From positions 3,642,036 through 3,706,035 of the forward strand of contig NZ_JAMOFV010000006.1 in NCBI RefSeq assembly GCF_023656515.1: a DNA stretch of 64,000 bases, read 5' to 3'. The position numbers were made by a program, and so were the translations under genes. A model generated the notes under the pieces. It was given only the letters and a program-made list of their open reading frames with translations. It was not told where the DNA came from and did no database searches. The DNA is from Clostridium swellfunianum. Its GTDB lineage: Bacteria > Bacillota > Clostridia > Clostridiales > Clostridiaceae. Of the stretch, positions 33,785 through 41,204 are shown in pieces (positions within the stretch are counted from its first letter, which is position 1; each line of letters opens with the position of its first letter).

Positions 33785-35878
33785 ATGAATGAAAGATGTA
33801 ATCAGATTTTATTATCCATTATAAATAACGAAGATTATATCACTATAAGCCAACTAAGCAGCATGTTTAATGTGTCCCAAAGGACAATTAGATACGATTT
33901 AGATACTATAGATGAATTTTTAAGGGATAACAATTGTGAGTTATTGGTAAGAAAACAAAAATTAGGAGTAGGGTTTGTTAAGGATATAAATAAAAAAAAT
34001 AAGATAGTAAAAATAATAGGAAACCAAGAATTATCTTTTTATGCTTTAGGTAAGGAAGAAAGAATTAACATAATGATTAGCCAAATACTTCAGTCTAGAG
34101 ACTTTATAAAGATAGACAGCTTGGTTGAGAAAACTCAAACCAGCAGGGCAACAATATCTAATGACATAAAATATATAAAGAAATGGTTTAAGGAAAAAAA
34201 TATTAAGCTAACTGCTGTGCCTAAAAAAGGCTTTATAGTTGAAGGCAAGGAGTACTTTATAAGAAAGGCCTTGCTAGAGGTTATAACTAACTCAATAGAT
34301 ATTGATACCTATGAAAGAAATCCTCAAAAGAGCCAAAATACTAGATTTAATTTCTCTCTTTATAAGGAAGTAGAAGAATTTTTTAAAGAAATTAATCTGG
34401 ATTTAATAAAAACCTTTTTAGAAAATGCAGAAAAGGAATTAGAAATCGTCTTAACTGATGAAGCCTTTACCAATTTGTTTATAAATATTGCATATTCAAT
34501 AAAGCGCATAAAAGAAGGCAAATCAATAGTAGAAACAAAAAATCATGACAGCATTATAGAAACAAAAGAATTTAAAGTTATAAAGAGATTAAGCAAAAAA
34601 ATTGAAGATGAATATAAAATTAAAATCAATAATGAGGAAATTAAATTCATTGCTATTGAACTACTAGGAAGTAGCTTAACGAATTGTAATCAGAGAATAA
34701 GTGAAAATTGGGTGGAAATAAATTTAATTGTAAAAGATTTTATAGAAGCTATAAGCTTGCAGGAAGAAATAGATTTATTAAATGACAAGCAATTGTTTTT
34801 AGGAATAGTTAATCATTTAAGACCTGCAATCTATAGAATGAAAAATAATATTATTTTAGTAAATCCAATTTTGGAGGAAATAAAAAATAAGTATGCAAAG
34901 ATATTTTTAGAGCTTAAAAAGTGTGTATATTTATTGGAGGAAGCTTTAGGCTGTAAATTTAATGAATCTGAATTAGGCTACTTAACAATACACTTTGCTG
35001 CAGCCTTAGAAAGAAATAAAACTATTAAATCCAGTAAAAAAAATGTAGTTATAGTTTGCTCTGAAGGCATTGGAACCTCGCAAATGATTGTATCGACTAT
35101 TGTGAAAAGGTTTAAGGTTAATATAGTTGAGGTAACTACTAAAAGATATCTTCATAAGGTAATAGCTGAGAATAAGGTGGATTTAATAATATCAACTATT
35201 CAGTTAAATACAAAGATAAAAACAATAATAGTTAACCCTATTATTTCAAGCGATGACATAAAGCTTCTGAAGGAAGCTATTGAAGAAATAGAGGAAGAAG
35301 ATAGAGAAATAAAAAGTTTTATTGAGACTATAAGAAAAAGCTGCACTATAAATGATGAGGAAAGGTTAATTTATGATTTAAGGAAATTATTGAATTATAA
35401 AGATGAAATAATGATAAAGGAGAGATATAAACCAATGTTAAAGGAAGTTATAACAGAAAATGAGATTTTAACAAATGTAGAAGCAAAGGATTGGAAAGAA
35501 GCAGTTAGGATAGGCGGGCAGTTATTATTTAAGGCAGGAAAAATTGAAGAAAGATATATAGAGGAAATGATACAAAATGTGGAAGAAAACGGGGCATATA
35601 TTGTTATAGCACCTAAGATAGCCATGCCTCATGCAAGACCAGAAAAAGGAGCAAAGGATATAGGCTTAAGCCTCATAACCTTAAAAAACCCTATAAACTT
35701 TGGAAACCCTGTAAATGACCCAGTAAGCTTAGTTATTAGTTTATGTGCTGTTGATCATTCCTCTCACTTAATAGCTTTATCTGAACTTATGGATATTTTA
35801 TCAAATGAGGAAAAGGTTAAGTATATATTAAGTGAGATGGATCCAAATAAAATTATAAAATTAATAAAAGAGGTGTAG
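33785..35878 (+). CDS. PRD-containing BglG/MtlR-type transcriptional activator with EIIB and EIIA domains
   Basis: 697 residues. Domains in order: HTH_11 (residues 1-60, ITISQLSSMFNVSQRTIRYDL), a second helix-turn-helix (about 95-165, TSRATISNDIKYIKKW), PRD1 (about 195-300), PRD2 (about 305-410, with ESELGYLTIHFAAALER), an EIIB-like domain (about 418-500, VCSEGIGTSQ) and an EIIA domain (about 550-697, IAMPHARPEKG with the phosphorylatable His). Phosphorylation by the PTS would switch it on or off according to sugar uptake. AAGGAGG precedes the ATG; the EIIB gene starts three bases after its stop. Confidence 0.9.
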   Translation: MNERCNQILLSIINNEDYITISQLSSMFNVSQRTIRYDLDTIDEFLRDNNCELLVRKQKLGVGFVKDINKKNKIVKIIGNQELSFYALGKEERINIMISQILQSRDFIKIDSLVEKTQTSRATISNDIKYIKKWFKEKNIKLTAVPKKGFIVEGKEYFIRKALLEVITNSIDIDTYERNPQKSQNTRFNFSLYKEVEEFFKEINLDLIKTFLENAEKELEIVLTDEAFTNLFINIAYSIKRIKEGKSIVETKNHDSIIETKEFKVIKRLSKKIEDEYKIKINNEEIKFIAIELLGSSLTNCNQRISENWVEINLIVKDFIEAISLQEEIDLLNDKQLFLGIVNHLRPAIYRMKNNIILVNPILEEIKNKYAKIFLELKKCVYLLEEALGCKFNESELGYLTIHFAAALERNKTIKSSKKNVVIVCSEGIGTSQMIVSTIVKRFKVNIVEVTTKRYLHKVIAENKVDLIISTIQLNTKIKTIIVNPIISSDDIKLLKEAIEEIEEEDREIKSFIETIRKSCTINDEERLIYDLRKLLNYKDEIMIKERYKPMLKEVITENEILTNVEAKDWKEAVRIGGQLLFKAGKIEERYIEEMIQNVEENGAYIVIAPKIAMPHARPEKGAKDIGLSLITLKNPINFGNPVNDPVSLVISLCAVDHSSHLIALSELMDILSNEEKVKYILSEMDPNKIIKLIKEV

Positions 35879-35881
35879 ATT

Positions 35882-36157
35882 ATGATAAAAATTGTAACAG
35901 TGTGTGGAGCAGGGGTAGGAAGCAGTATGATGCTTAGAGTGTTTGCACAACAGATAATTGAAGCTGAGAATATTGAGGCTGAAATAGATGCTGCAGATAT
36001 AGGCTCAGTAAATGCAAGTGAATATGATATTGTTATTACTACCTCGGATTTTGCCAATGTACTAAGAGAAAGTACAGCTAAGATAGTTAGAATTGACAAC
36101 CTAATGGACAAAAACTATTTAAAAAGTGAATTATTAGCTGCAATTAAAGAATTATAA
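35882..36157 (+). CDS. PTS EIIB component, ascorbate (UlaB) type
   Basis: 91-residue phosphocarrier. The active-site Cys8 lies in TVCGAGVGSSMMLR, and the rest has the EIIB Rossmann-like pattern. It passes phosphate from an EIIA domain to the sugar carried by the EIIC encoded next. No separate EIIA gene is present in the operon, so the EIIA domain of the regulator or a protein from elsewhere must supply it. Confidence 0.9.
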   Translation: MIKIVTVCGAGVGSSMMLRVFAQQIIEAENIEAEIDAADIGSVNASEYDIVITTSDFANVLRESTAKIVRIDNLMDKNYLKSELLAAIKEL

Positions 36158-36181
36158 TTTATGAGATAAGGGGGACTGGAA

Positions 36182-37456
36182 ATGAAAGATTTTTTTATGT
36201 ATCTAGCAACTAATGTTTTTAATGAAGCTGTGTTTCTAATTGGTGGAGTAACCCTTGTAGGGCTTATAGCTCAAAAGAAAAAACTAAGCTCTATTATATC
36301 AGCAATAATTAAAACTATGGTAGGCTTTACTCTTATTACAACAGGGGCCCAATCAATGGGGATATCCTTAACTCCAATGCAATCAATGCTTCAGCATATA
36401 TTTGGACAATCCTCTGAAGTAATGGATGTTGGAGCTGCCATTGGAAGCAGTATGGGCTCAATAGGTGCCTCAGCTGCCTTGATTTTTGGCTTTGGGTTTA
36501 TTTTAAATGTACTTATTGCAAGATTTACAAGGTTTAAATATATACATTTATCAGCACACGTATCATTTTTCTATGCAGGACTTATTTCTGCAATTCTTGG
36601 AACTATGACAAGCTTGTCAACTGTAATGATAGTAGTAATAGGCTCTATGCTTTTAGGAATATATATGACCTTTACTTGTGCCTATATGAACCCTTTAATG
36701 AAACATGTTAAAGGCGGCGAAGGCTTTACTATAGCTCATTCAAGCTCTATCGGCTGCTTAATATCAGCCGGGCTTGGAAAGCTTCTTGGCAATAAAGACA
36801 AGGACCTTGAAGAGCTGAAGCTTCCAAAGGGCTTTGAGTTCCTAAGGGAAATAACTATAGCCTTAACCGTGGTAATGACCTTGGTTTTTGCAATAGTAGC
36901 TTTAATAGCAGGACCAACCTTTGTAATGGAGAATGTAAGCAAGGGTAAAGATATAATTACTTTTTCAATATTAAATGGAATACAATTTGGTTTGTGGATA
37001 ACTGTAATAATTACTGGAGTAAGAATGATGATGGCAGATATTGTACCAGCCTTCCATGGTATTTCAGATAAGCTGGTGCCAAACGCAAAACCTGGTCTGG
37101 ATATACCATTATTATTCCCTAAGTACCCTACCTCAGTTATAGTTGGCTTTTTATCAAGCTTAATTGCAAGTTTAATTGGAATGACTATATTAGGTTTTAT
37201 AAAATATCCTACTTTTGTGTTCCCAGCACTTATACCAACCTTTTTCACAGGAGCAATAACCGCTATATTCGGTAATGCAACAGGTGGAAGAAGAGGTGCT
37301 ATTATTGGATCCTTTGTAAACGGACTTATATTAATTTTTGGTCAAGCATTTTTACTTCAATACGTTGGAGGCTTTCAGCCTGTAATGAGAGTACTCTGTG
37401 AAACTGACTATGCTTTCTTTGGTCCTCTATTTGGTTGGTTACTAGGTTTATTTTAA
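36182..37456 (+). CDS. PTS EIIC component, ascorbate (UlaA) type
   Basis: 424 residues, about ten to eleven transmembrane helices, with GFTLITTGAQSMG and the LVPNAKPGLDIPLLFPKYPTS loop typical of UlaA/SgcC-like permeases. Such proteins transport L-ascorbate or related sugar acids and polyols. The actual substrate here is unknown, because the usual Ula catabolic enzymes (UlaD-F) are absent and a TrpA-like protein follows instead. Confidence 0.88.
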   Translation: MKDFFMYLATNVFNEAVFLIGGVTLVGLIAQKKKLSSIISAIIKTMVGFTLITTGAQSMGISLTPMQSMLQHIFGQSSEVMDVGAAIGSSMGSIGASAALIFGFGFILNVLIARFTRFKYIHLSAHVSFFYAGLISAILGTMTSLSTVMIVVIGSMLLGIYMTFTCAYMNPLMKHVKGGEGFTIAHSSSIGCLISAGLGKLLGNKDKDLEELKLPKGFEFLREITIALTVVMTLVFAIVALIAGPTFVMENVSKGKDIITFSILNGIQFGLWITVIITGVRMMMADIVPAFHGISDKLVPNAKPGLDIPLLFPKYPTSVIVGFLSSLIASLIGMTILGFIKYPTFVFPALIPTFFTGAITAIFGNATGGRRGAIIGSFVNGLILIFGQAFLLQYVGGFQPVMRVLCETDYAFFGPLFGWLLGLF

Positions 37457-37468
37457 AGGAGGCATATT

Positions 37469-38173
37469 TTGAACAAAGTAAAAAAATTAATAACTGTATA
37501 CCTGCTTGCTAATTTCCCTAATAAGGAAAAGTTTTATAAAGTATTAGAGGAAGTAAAAAAAGCTAAAGTAGATTATTTGGAATTAGGCATCCCCTGTGAA
37601 AATCCTTTTATGGATGGAGAAGTTATTGCAAATGCGCATAAGCTCGTAACTAAAAGAGGCTTTACAGAAGAGGATTTACAGGAAATATTGTTATATATTA
37701 AGAAGAACCTGCCAGAAGTTAAATTAATATTAATGACCTATAGCGATGGTATTGCAAATTATAATCTATATAATTATAAAGATTACTATGATGGCATATT
37801 ATGCCCGGAGAACTTTATAAAGGACAATAAAGTAAATAGGATTCAGATATATAATGAACAATTGACAGAGGCTGAAATAGCTGAAAGGCTAAAATATAAC
37901 AAGGTGTTTGCCTATGTTATGACCGGAGTTATGAAAACAGGAGCCAAAGGCGAAATTCCAAAAGCCTATTTAAAAACAATAGAAAAAATAAAAAGCCATA
38001 GCGACATATTAATTCAGGTTGGATTTGGAATAAGCACTCCAAGGGATGCAGCAATGATAGCAGAAAGCAAAGCAGATGGTGTTATTATAGGCTCTGAACT
38101 AATGAAACGAGTAGAAAATGATAGCTTAGAGGATATATTTGATTATCTAACTAGTATTAAGAGTGCAGTATAA
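37469..38173 (+). CDS. TrpA-like TIM-barrel protein in a PTS operon
   Basis: The 234-residue protein resembles the tryptophan synthase alpha subunit: LELGIPCENPFMDGEVI keeps the equivalents of the catalytic Glu49 and Asp60, VMTGVMKTGAKGEIP corresponds to the flexible loop 6 and VGFGISTPRDAA to the phosphate-binding GFGI motif. No trpB or other trp gene is nearby. The start is TTG 37469 behind AAAGGAGG. As last gene of an UlaAB-type operon it more likely acts on the imported sugar phosphate, for example as an aldolase or epimerase; this is inference. A hairpin terminator follows (38194-38228). Confidence 0.8.
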   Translation: MNKVKKLITVYLLANFPNKEKFYKVLEEVKKAKVDYLELGIPCENPFMDGEVIANAHKLVTKRGFTEEDLQEILLYIKKNLPEVKLILMTYSDGIANYNLYNYKDYYDGILCPENFIKDNKVNRIQIYNEQLTEAEIAERLKYNKVFAYVMTGVMKTGAKGEIPKAYLKTIEKIKSHSDILIQVGFGISTPRDAAMIAESKADGVIIGSELMKRVENDSLEDIFDYLTSIKSAV

Positions 38174-38193
38174 ATTAGAAATTGATTTAAGAG

Positions 38194-38228
38194 AGTCACC
38201 CAGGCAAATAGAATGTTTGGGTGGCTTT
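38194..38228 (+). terminator. Terminator of the PTS operon
   Basis: Arms AGTCACCCA and TGGGTGGCT with flanking AAA/TTT pairs, loop TAGAATG, followed by TTTT. Confidence 0.7.
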
Positions 38229-38313
38229 TGCTTGTGTGGAGCTAATTTCACCGCATAAGTTCCATTTTCTTGAAGATAATAAGAACAAGAAAATTCCATT
38301 TCAAGGAGCCTAT

Positions 38314-38805
38314 ATGACAATAGAAAAGTTTATATACCTTGCAATAGCTTTAATGTCAGCAGTATCAACTTTATACATTAAAAAGGAAGACATCAGAAAG
38401 GCGCTTATTTCGTTTTTAACCTTTCAAGCCTCCACCTGGTCTACCTCCATTACGCTTGTACAAACAGGAATAATTACTTATCCTGTAAGGGAGTTTACGA
38501 AGGCGACAAATGTAAATTTCATACCTCAGTTTATGTTTTTTCCTTGTATTTTCATGTGGTTTGTACTGCTTTTTCCAAAAGACCGAAGCTTTTTAATGAA
38601 AGTTATACACTACGTAATTTTTGTATCAATTATGGTATGGTTTATTTGTTTCGCTCATAAATATACCTTGATAAACCGTTACTTAAATACTTGTGATTTT
38701 AAAGTTGTTAGAAATGGCTACATAAGAAACTTTTTGCAGTATGGCTTATGTCATCTGTTAGTAACTTGGTTTTTGAAGAAAGAAAACAAACATAGGGTGG
38801 TATGA
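38314..38805 (+). CDS. CBO0543-family membrane protein, copy 1
   Basis: Four to five transmembrane helices. The QASTWSTSITLVQTGIITYPVREF segment matches the CBO0543 family known from Clostridium and Bacillus, whose function is unknown. ATG 38314 is chosen because AAGGAG lies at 38303-38308; the ATG-rich frame upstream to 38221 is probably not translated. The second copy starts four bases after the stop, so both form an operon and perhaps a heteromeric complex. Confidence 0.75.
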   Translation: MTIEKFIYLAIALMSAVSTLYIKKEDIRKALISFLTFQASTWSTSITLVQTGIITYPVREFTKATNVNFIPQFMFFPCIFMWFVLLFPKDRSFLMKVIHYVIFVSIMVWFICFAHKYTLINRYLNTCDFKVVRNGYIRNFLQYGLCHLLVTWFLKKENKHRVV

Positions 38806-38808
38806 AAA

Positions 38809-39291
38809 ATGCATTTAAGAGAAAAGTTTATAATAAGCAGCGTATGGGTTATAACCTTAATTTCAACATTTTTCATACCCAAGCAAAAGTATCGCGAGGC
38901 CTATTTTATTTTCATGTTTTCTCAGCTTCCTTCTTGGATTTTTGGTTTGGTGGTTGTAGAGGCAGGGCTTATTGCTTACCCTGTGAGAGAACTGTCCAGA
39001 GCTAATGCAACCAGCTTCAGCTTTGAGTTTTTAGTGCTGCCCTTTATGTGCATATTTTTTAATCTTTATTATCCTGTAAATAAAAATCTTTTTAGAAAGC
39101 TTTCATATTACATAACTATACTAGGACCCTTCACCTTGGCAGAATATTTCACAGAAAAGTACACAGACATAATAGAGTACCTTCACTGGGCTTGGTACAC
39201 AACCTTTATTACTATGATTCTTTTTATTTACTTTGTGAGGGCGGCTTATAAATGGTATTTTAGGCTGGATAAGCCATTTCATATTTCGTAA
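38809..39291 (+). CDS. CBO0543-family membrane protein, copy 2
   Basis: A 160-residue paralogue of the preceding protein, with SQLPSWIFGLVVVEAGLIAYPVREL aligned to its conserved segment. Four to five transmembrane helices and a basic C terminus. It arose by duplication, but the two are now quite different. Function unknown. An inverted repeat (about 39331-39381, AACAGTTATAAAACA) lies downstream without a T-run. Confidence 0.75.
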   Translation: MHLREKFIISSVWVITLISTFFIPKQKYREAYFIFMFSQLPSWIFGLVVVEAGLIAYPVRELSRANATSFSFEFLVLPFMCIFFNLYYPVNKNLFRKLSYYITILGPFTLAEYFTEKYTDIIEYLHWAWYTTFITMILFIYFVRAAYKWYFRLDKPFHIS

Positions 39292-39456
39292 AGGTGTAGC
39301 AGAAGTTATTGAGGAAATTAGAAATGATATAATAACAGTTATAAAACATGAAGAACTAGGGTTGGTGTTTTATAACTGTTATGGTAAGATAGGAGTGTTT
39401 GGCAGGGTTTTAAAACCAGTCAAATATTACTATAAAAAGTCAAAAGGAGAAGAGTA

Positions 39457-40083
39457 ATGAAAAATAAAAAAATTGTACTTTTAATGCTTGCAGCATTATC
39501 AATATTTGCATTGTCAGCATGTACAAAAGGCAGTAAGGAAAATGAAGGTTCTACAAATAAAATAGTACAAAGTCAGCCTGAGAAGGCTAATCAAGATAAA
39601 GCTGATAATACAAGCAAAACAGATTCACAGGCATCAACAAAGGATGCCAAAGAAGATAAAAGTGCTCAGGAAGCTACAGCAGCAAAGCCTGTAAATAATG
39701 CAGCTAAAATAGAAGGAAAAAGAAAAGAATTTATAGGAAAGCTGGACAATATACAAAAGCAGCTGGATGCGCTACCAGTAAAGAAGGATTCTGACGCAGG
39801 AGTAACAAACGCTATGAGAAGCTATTACGGAAAGTCCTATGAAGAGTATGATAAAGCTCTAAATGAAATTTACGCTTTACTAAAGAAGCAGCTATCCCAG
39901 GAAACAATGAAAAAGCTGCAAGCTGAGCAGGTTAAATGGATTGCGCAGAAGGAAGCTGACGCAAAGAAGGCAGCAGAGAAGTATAAAGGCGGAACCTTTG
40001 AGTTTGTTGCAAACTATTCTTCCTTATACGAGTCAACTAAGAAAAGATGCTATGAGCTGGTTAACCAGTATATGACCGATTAA
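39457..40083 (+). CDS. Lipoprotein with LprI-like (DUF1311) domain
   Basis: The signal peptide ends in the lipobox LSAC (Cys22), followed by a Lys/Asn/Gln/Ser-rich linker (residues 23-85) and a C-terminal helical domain of about 110 residues (MRSYYGKSYEEYDKALNEIY, QVKWIAQKEADA, YESTKKRCYELVNQY). This fits the DUF1311/LprI N-terminal domain family; LprI of Mycobacterium inhibits lysozyme. The protein should sit on the outer face of the membrane. AAAAGGAGAAG precedes the ATG. A hairpin with TTTTA follows. Confidence 0.85.
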   Translation: MKNKKIVLLMLAALSIFALSACTKGSKENEGSTNKIVQSQPEKANQDKADNTSKTDSQASTKDAKEDKSAQEATAAKPVNNAAKIEGKRKEFIGKLDNIQKQLDALPVKKDSDAGVTNAMRSYYGKSYEEYDKALNEIYALLKKQLSQETMKKLQAEQVKWIAQKEADAKKAAEKYKGGTFEFVANYSSLYESTKKRCYELVNQYMTD

Positions 40084-40087
40084 TAAT

Positions 40088-40124
40088 AAGCCATGGGGAT
40101 TTTAATAGTTCCTGTGGCTTTTAC
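40088..40124 (+). terminator. Terminator of the LprI-like gene
   Basis: AAGCCATGGGGA pairs imperfectly with TTCCTGTGGCTT, followed by TTACTTT. Confidence 0.5.
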
Positions 40125-40308
40125 TTTCGCTGAAGAAAAAGTTAACAATATAAATTATTGGTTTTGTGGGGATTTTGGATATGATTAAAATATATACATA
40201 AAATACAAAAATATTATTGTGAATTTGTGTAAAATATTATACAATATATCCAGAACATACAAGAAATATGTTGTTATTTGTAAGAAATTGTTAATAATCG
40301 ACGAACAG

Positions 40309-40339
40309 TGTATAACCACACAGTAACGATGGTTATACA
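40309..40339 (+). promoter_or_regulatory. Inverted repeat immediately before the TetR gene
   Basis: Perfect 10-bp arms TGTATAACCA and TGGTTATACA with an 11-bp spacer, ending at the ribosome binding site of the TetR gene. It could be an autoregulatory operator or a hairpin in the leader. Confidence 0.5.
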
Positions 40340-40351
40340 AAGAGAGGCGCT

Positions 40352-40945
40352 ATGATGAATACGGCAGACAGAATATTTAAGGTTTCCTGGAGGTTATTTC
40401 TTGAAAGAGGATATGAAGCTACAAACATAAGAGATATATGTAAAGAAGTTGGAGTAGGACTTCCAACCTTATATTATCACTTTGAATCTAAAGAAAAGCT
40501 ATTTTACGGTTTATATGATAACAGTTGGTTAGGTTATTTAAATAATTTTGAGAATAGAAAAGTATTTAATATGGATATTAGTGCTGATCTAAAATTATTT
40601 TTATTGTTTAAAGAAGATGTAGAATATCTATCAAATCATGAAGAAGATTTCAAATTTCAATTAAGATATATGATGTTTCCACCAATTGAATTAAAGGAAG
40701 AATTAGACAATAAAAGCTTGTATTATCATGGACAAAGAAAGTGTGTCATAAGGAAAGTATTTAAACAGGCTAGTGAGGAAAATATTATTAAGGAAGAGCT
40801 CCTTGATACCTGTTTAACAAGATATGAAATGTTTATATTTAATCAAATTACTAATCGAGCGTTTTATAAGAATCTTATGGCTGGTGAAACCTTGGAAAGC
40901 ACATGGGAAACTTTTTTTAAATGTAAAATAGTTTCTTTAAATTAA
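40352..40945 (+). CDS. TetR/AcrR-family regulator
   Basis: 197 residues. The N-terminal 50 residues are a TetR DNA-binding domain (FLERGYEATNIRDICKEVGVGLPTLYYHFESKEKLFY); the remainder is a helical ligand-binding domain with no recognisable subfamily features. It lies upstream of and in the same direction as the c-di-GMP enzyme gene; the 260 bp between them contain two overlapping palindromes that could be its target sites. Confidence 0.9.
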   Translation: MMNTADRIFKVSWRLFLERGYEATNIRDICKEVGVGLPTLYYHFESKEKLFYGLYDNSWLGYLNNFENRKVFNMDISADLKLFLLFKEDVEYLSNHEEDFKFQLRYMMFPPIELKEELDNKSLYYHGQRKCVIRKVFKQASEENIIKEELLDTCLTRYEMFIFNQITNRAFYKNLMAGETLESTWETFFKCKIVSLN

Positions 40946-41062
40946 ATAACAGCCTTAGTATAACTAAACTTTATATAACATAAAATGACATATTTATGTG
41001 TTTTATAAAGTTTTTATTAATTTAGAACGAGTAAATAAAGTATAGTGAGGCAAAAAATCAAT

Positions 41063-41101
41063 TATACCTTTATTAATAAGGTATATAACGAACGTTATAT
41101 A
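41063..41101 (+). promoter_or_regulatory. Two overlapping palindromes between TetR and GGDEF-EAL genes
   Basis: TATACCTT-TATTAAT-AAGGTATA (41063-41085) overlaps the perfect 20-bp palindrome TATATAACGAACGTTATATA (41082-41101). The second has the size and symmetry of a TetR-family operator. It lies about 100 bp upstream of the c-di-GMP enzyme gene. Confidence 0.5.
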
Positions 41102-41204
41102 AATGCCCATGGATTTTGACTAAGCAAAGGGAATTCTAATATTTGATATGCAGCTGAAAAGTAAGGTTAAATGAGATAACATTTTTTAAAAATGGGGGAA
41201 AAGT

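Noticed and set aside
39293-39457. Open frame of about 54 codons ending in TAATG at the lipoprotein start
   Set aside because: It reads plausibly (IEEIRNDIITVIKHEEL, FYNCYGKIGVFG), but it has no start codon with a ribosome binding site and overlaps an inverted repeat; it may be a fragment of a lost gene.
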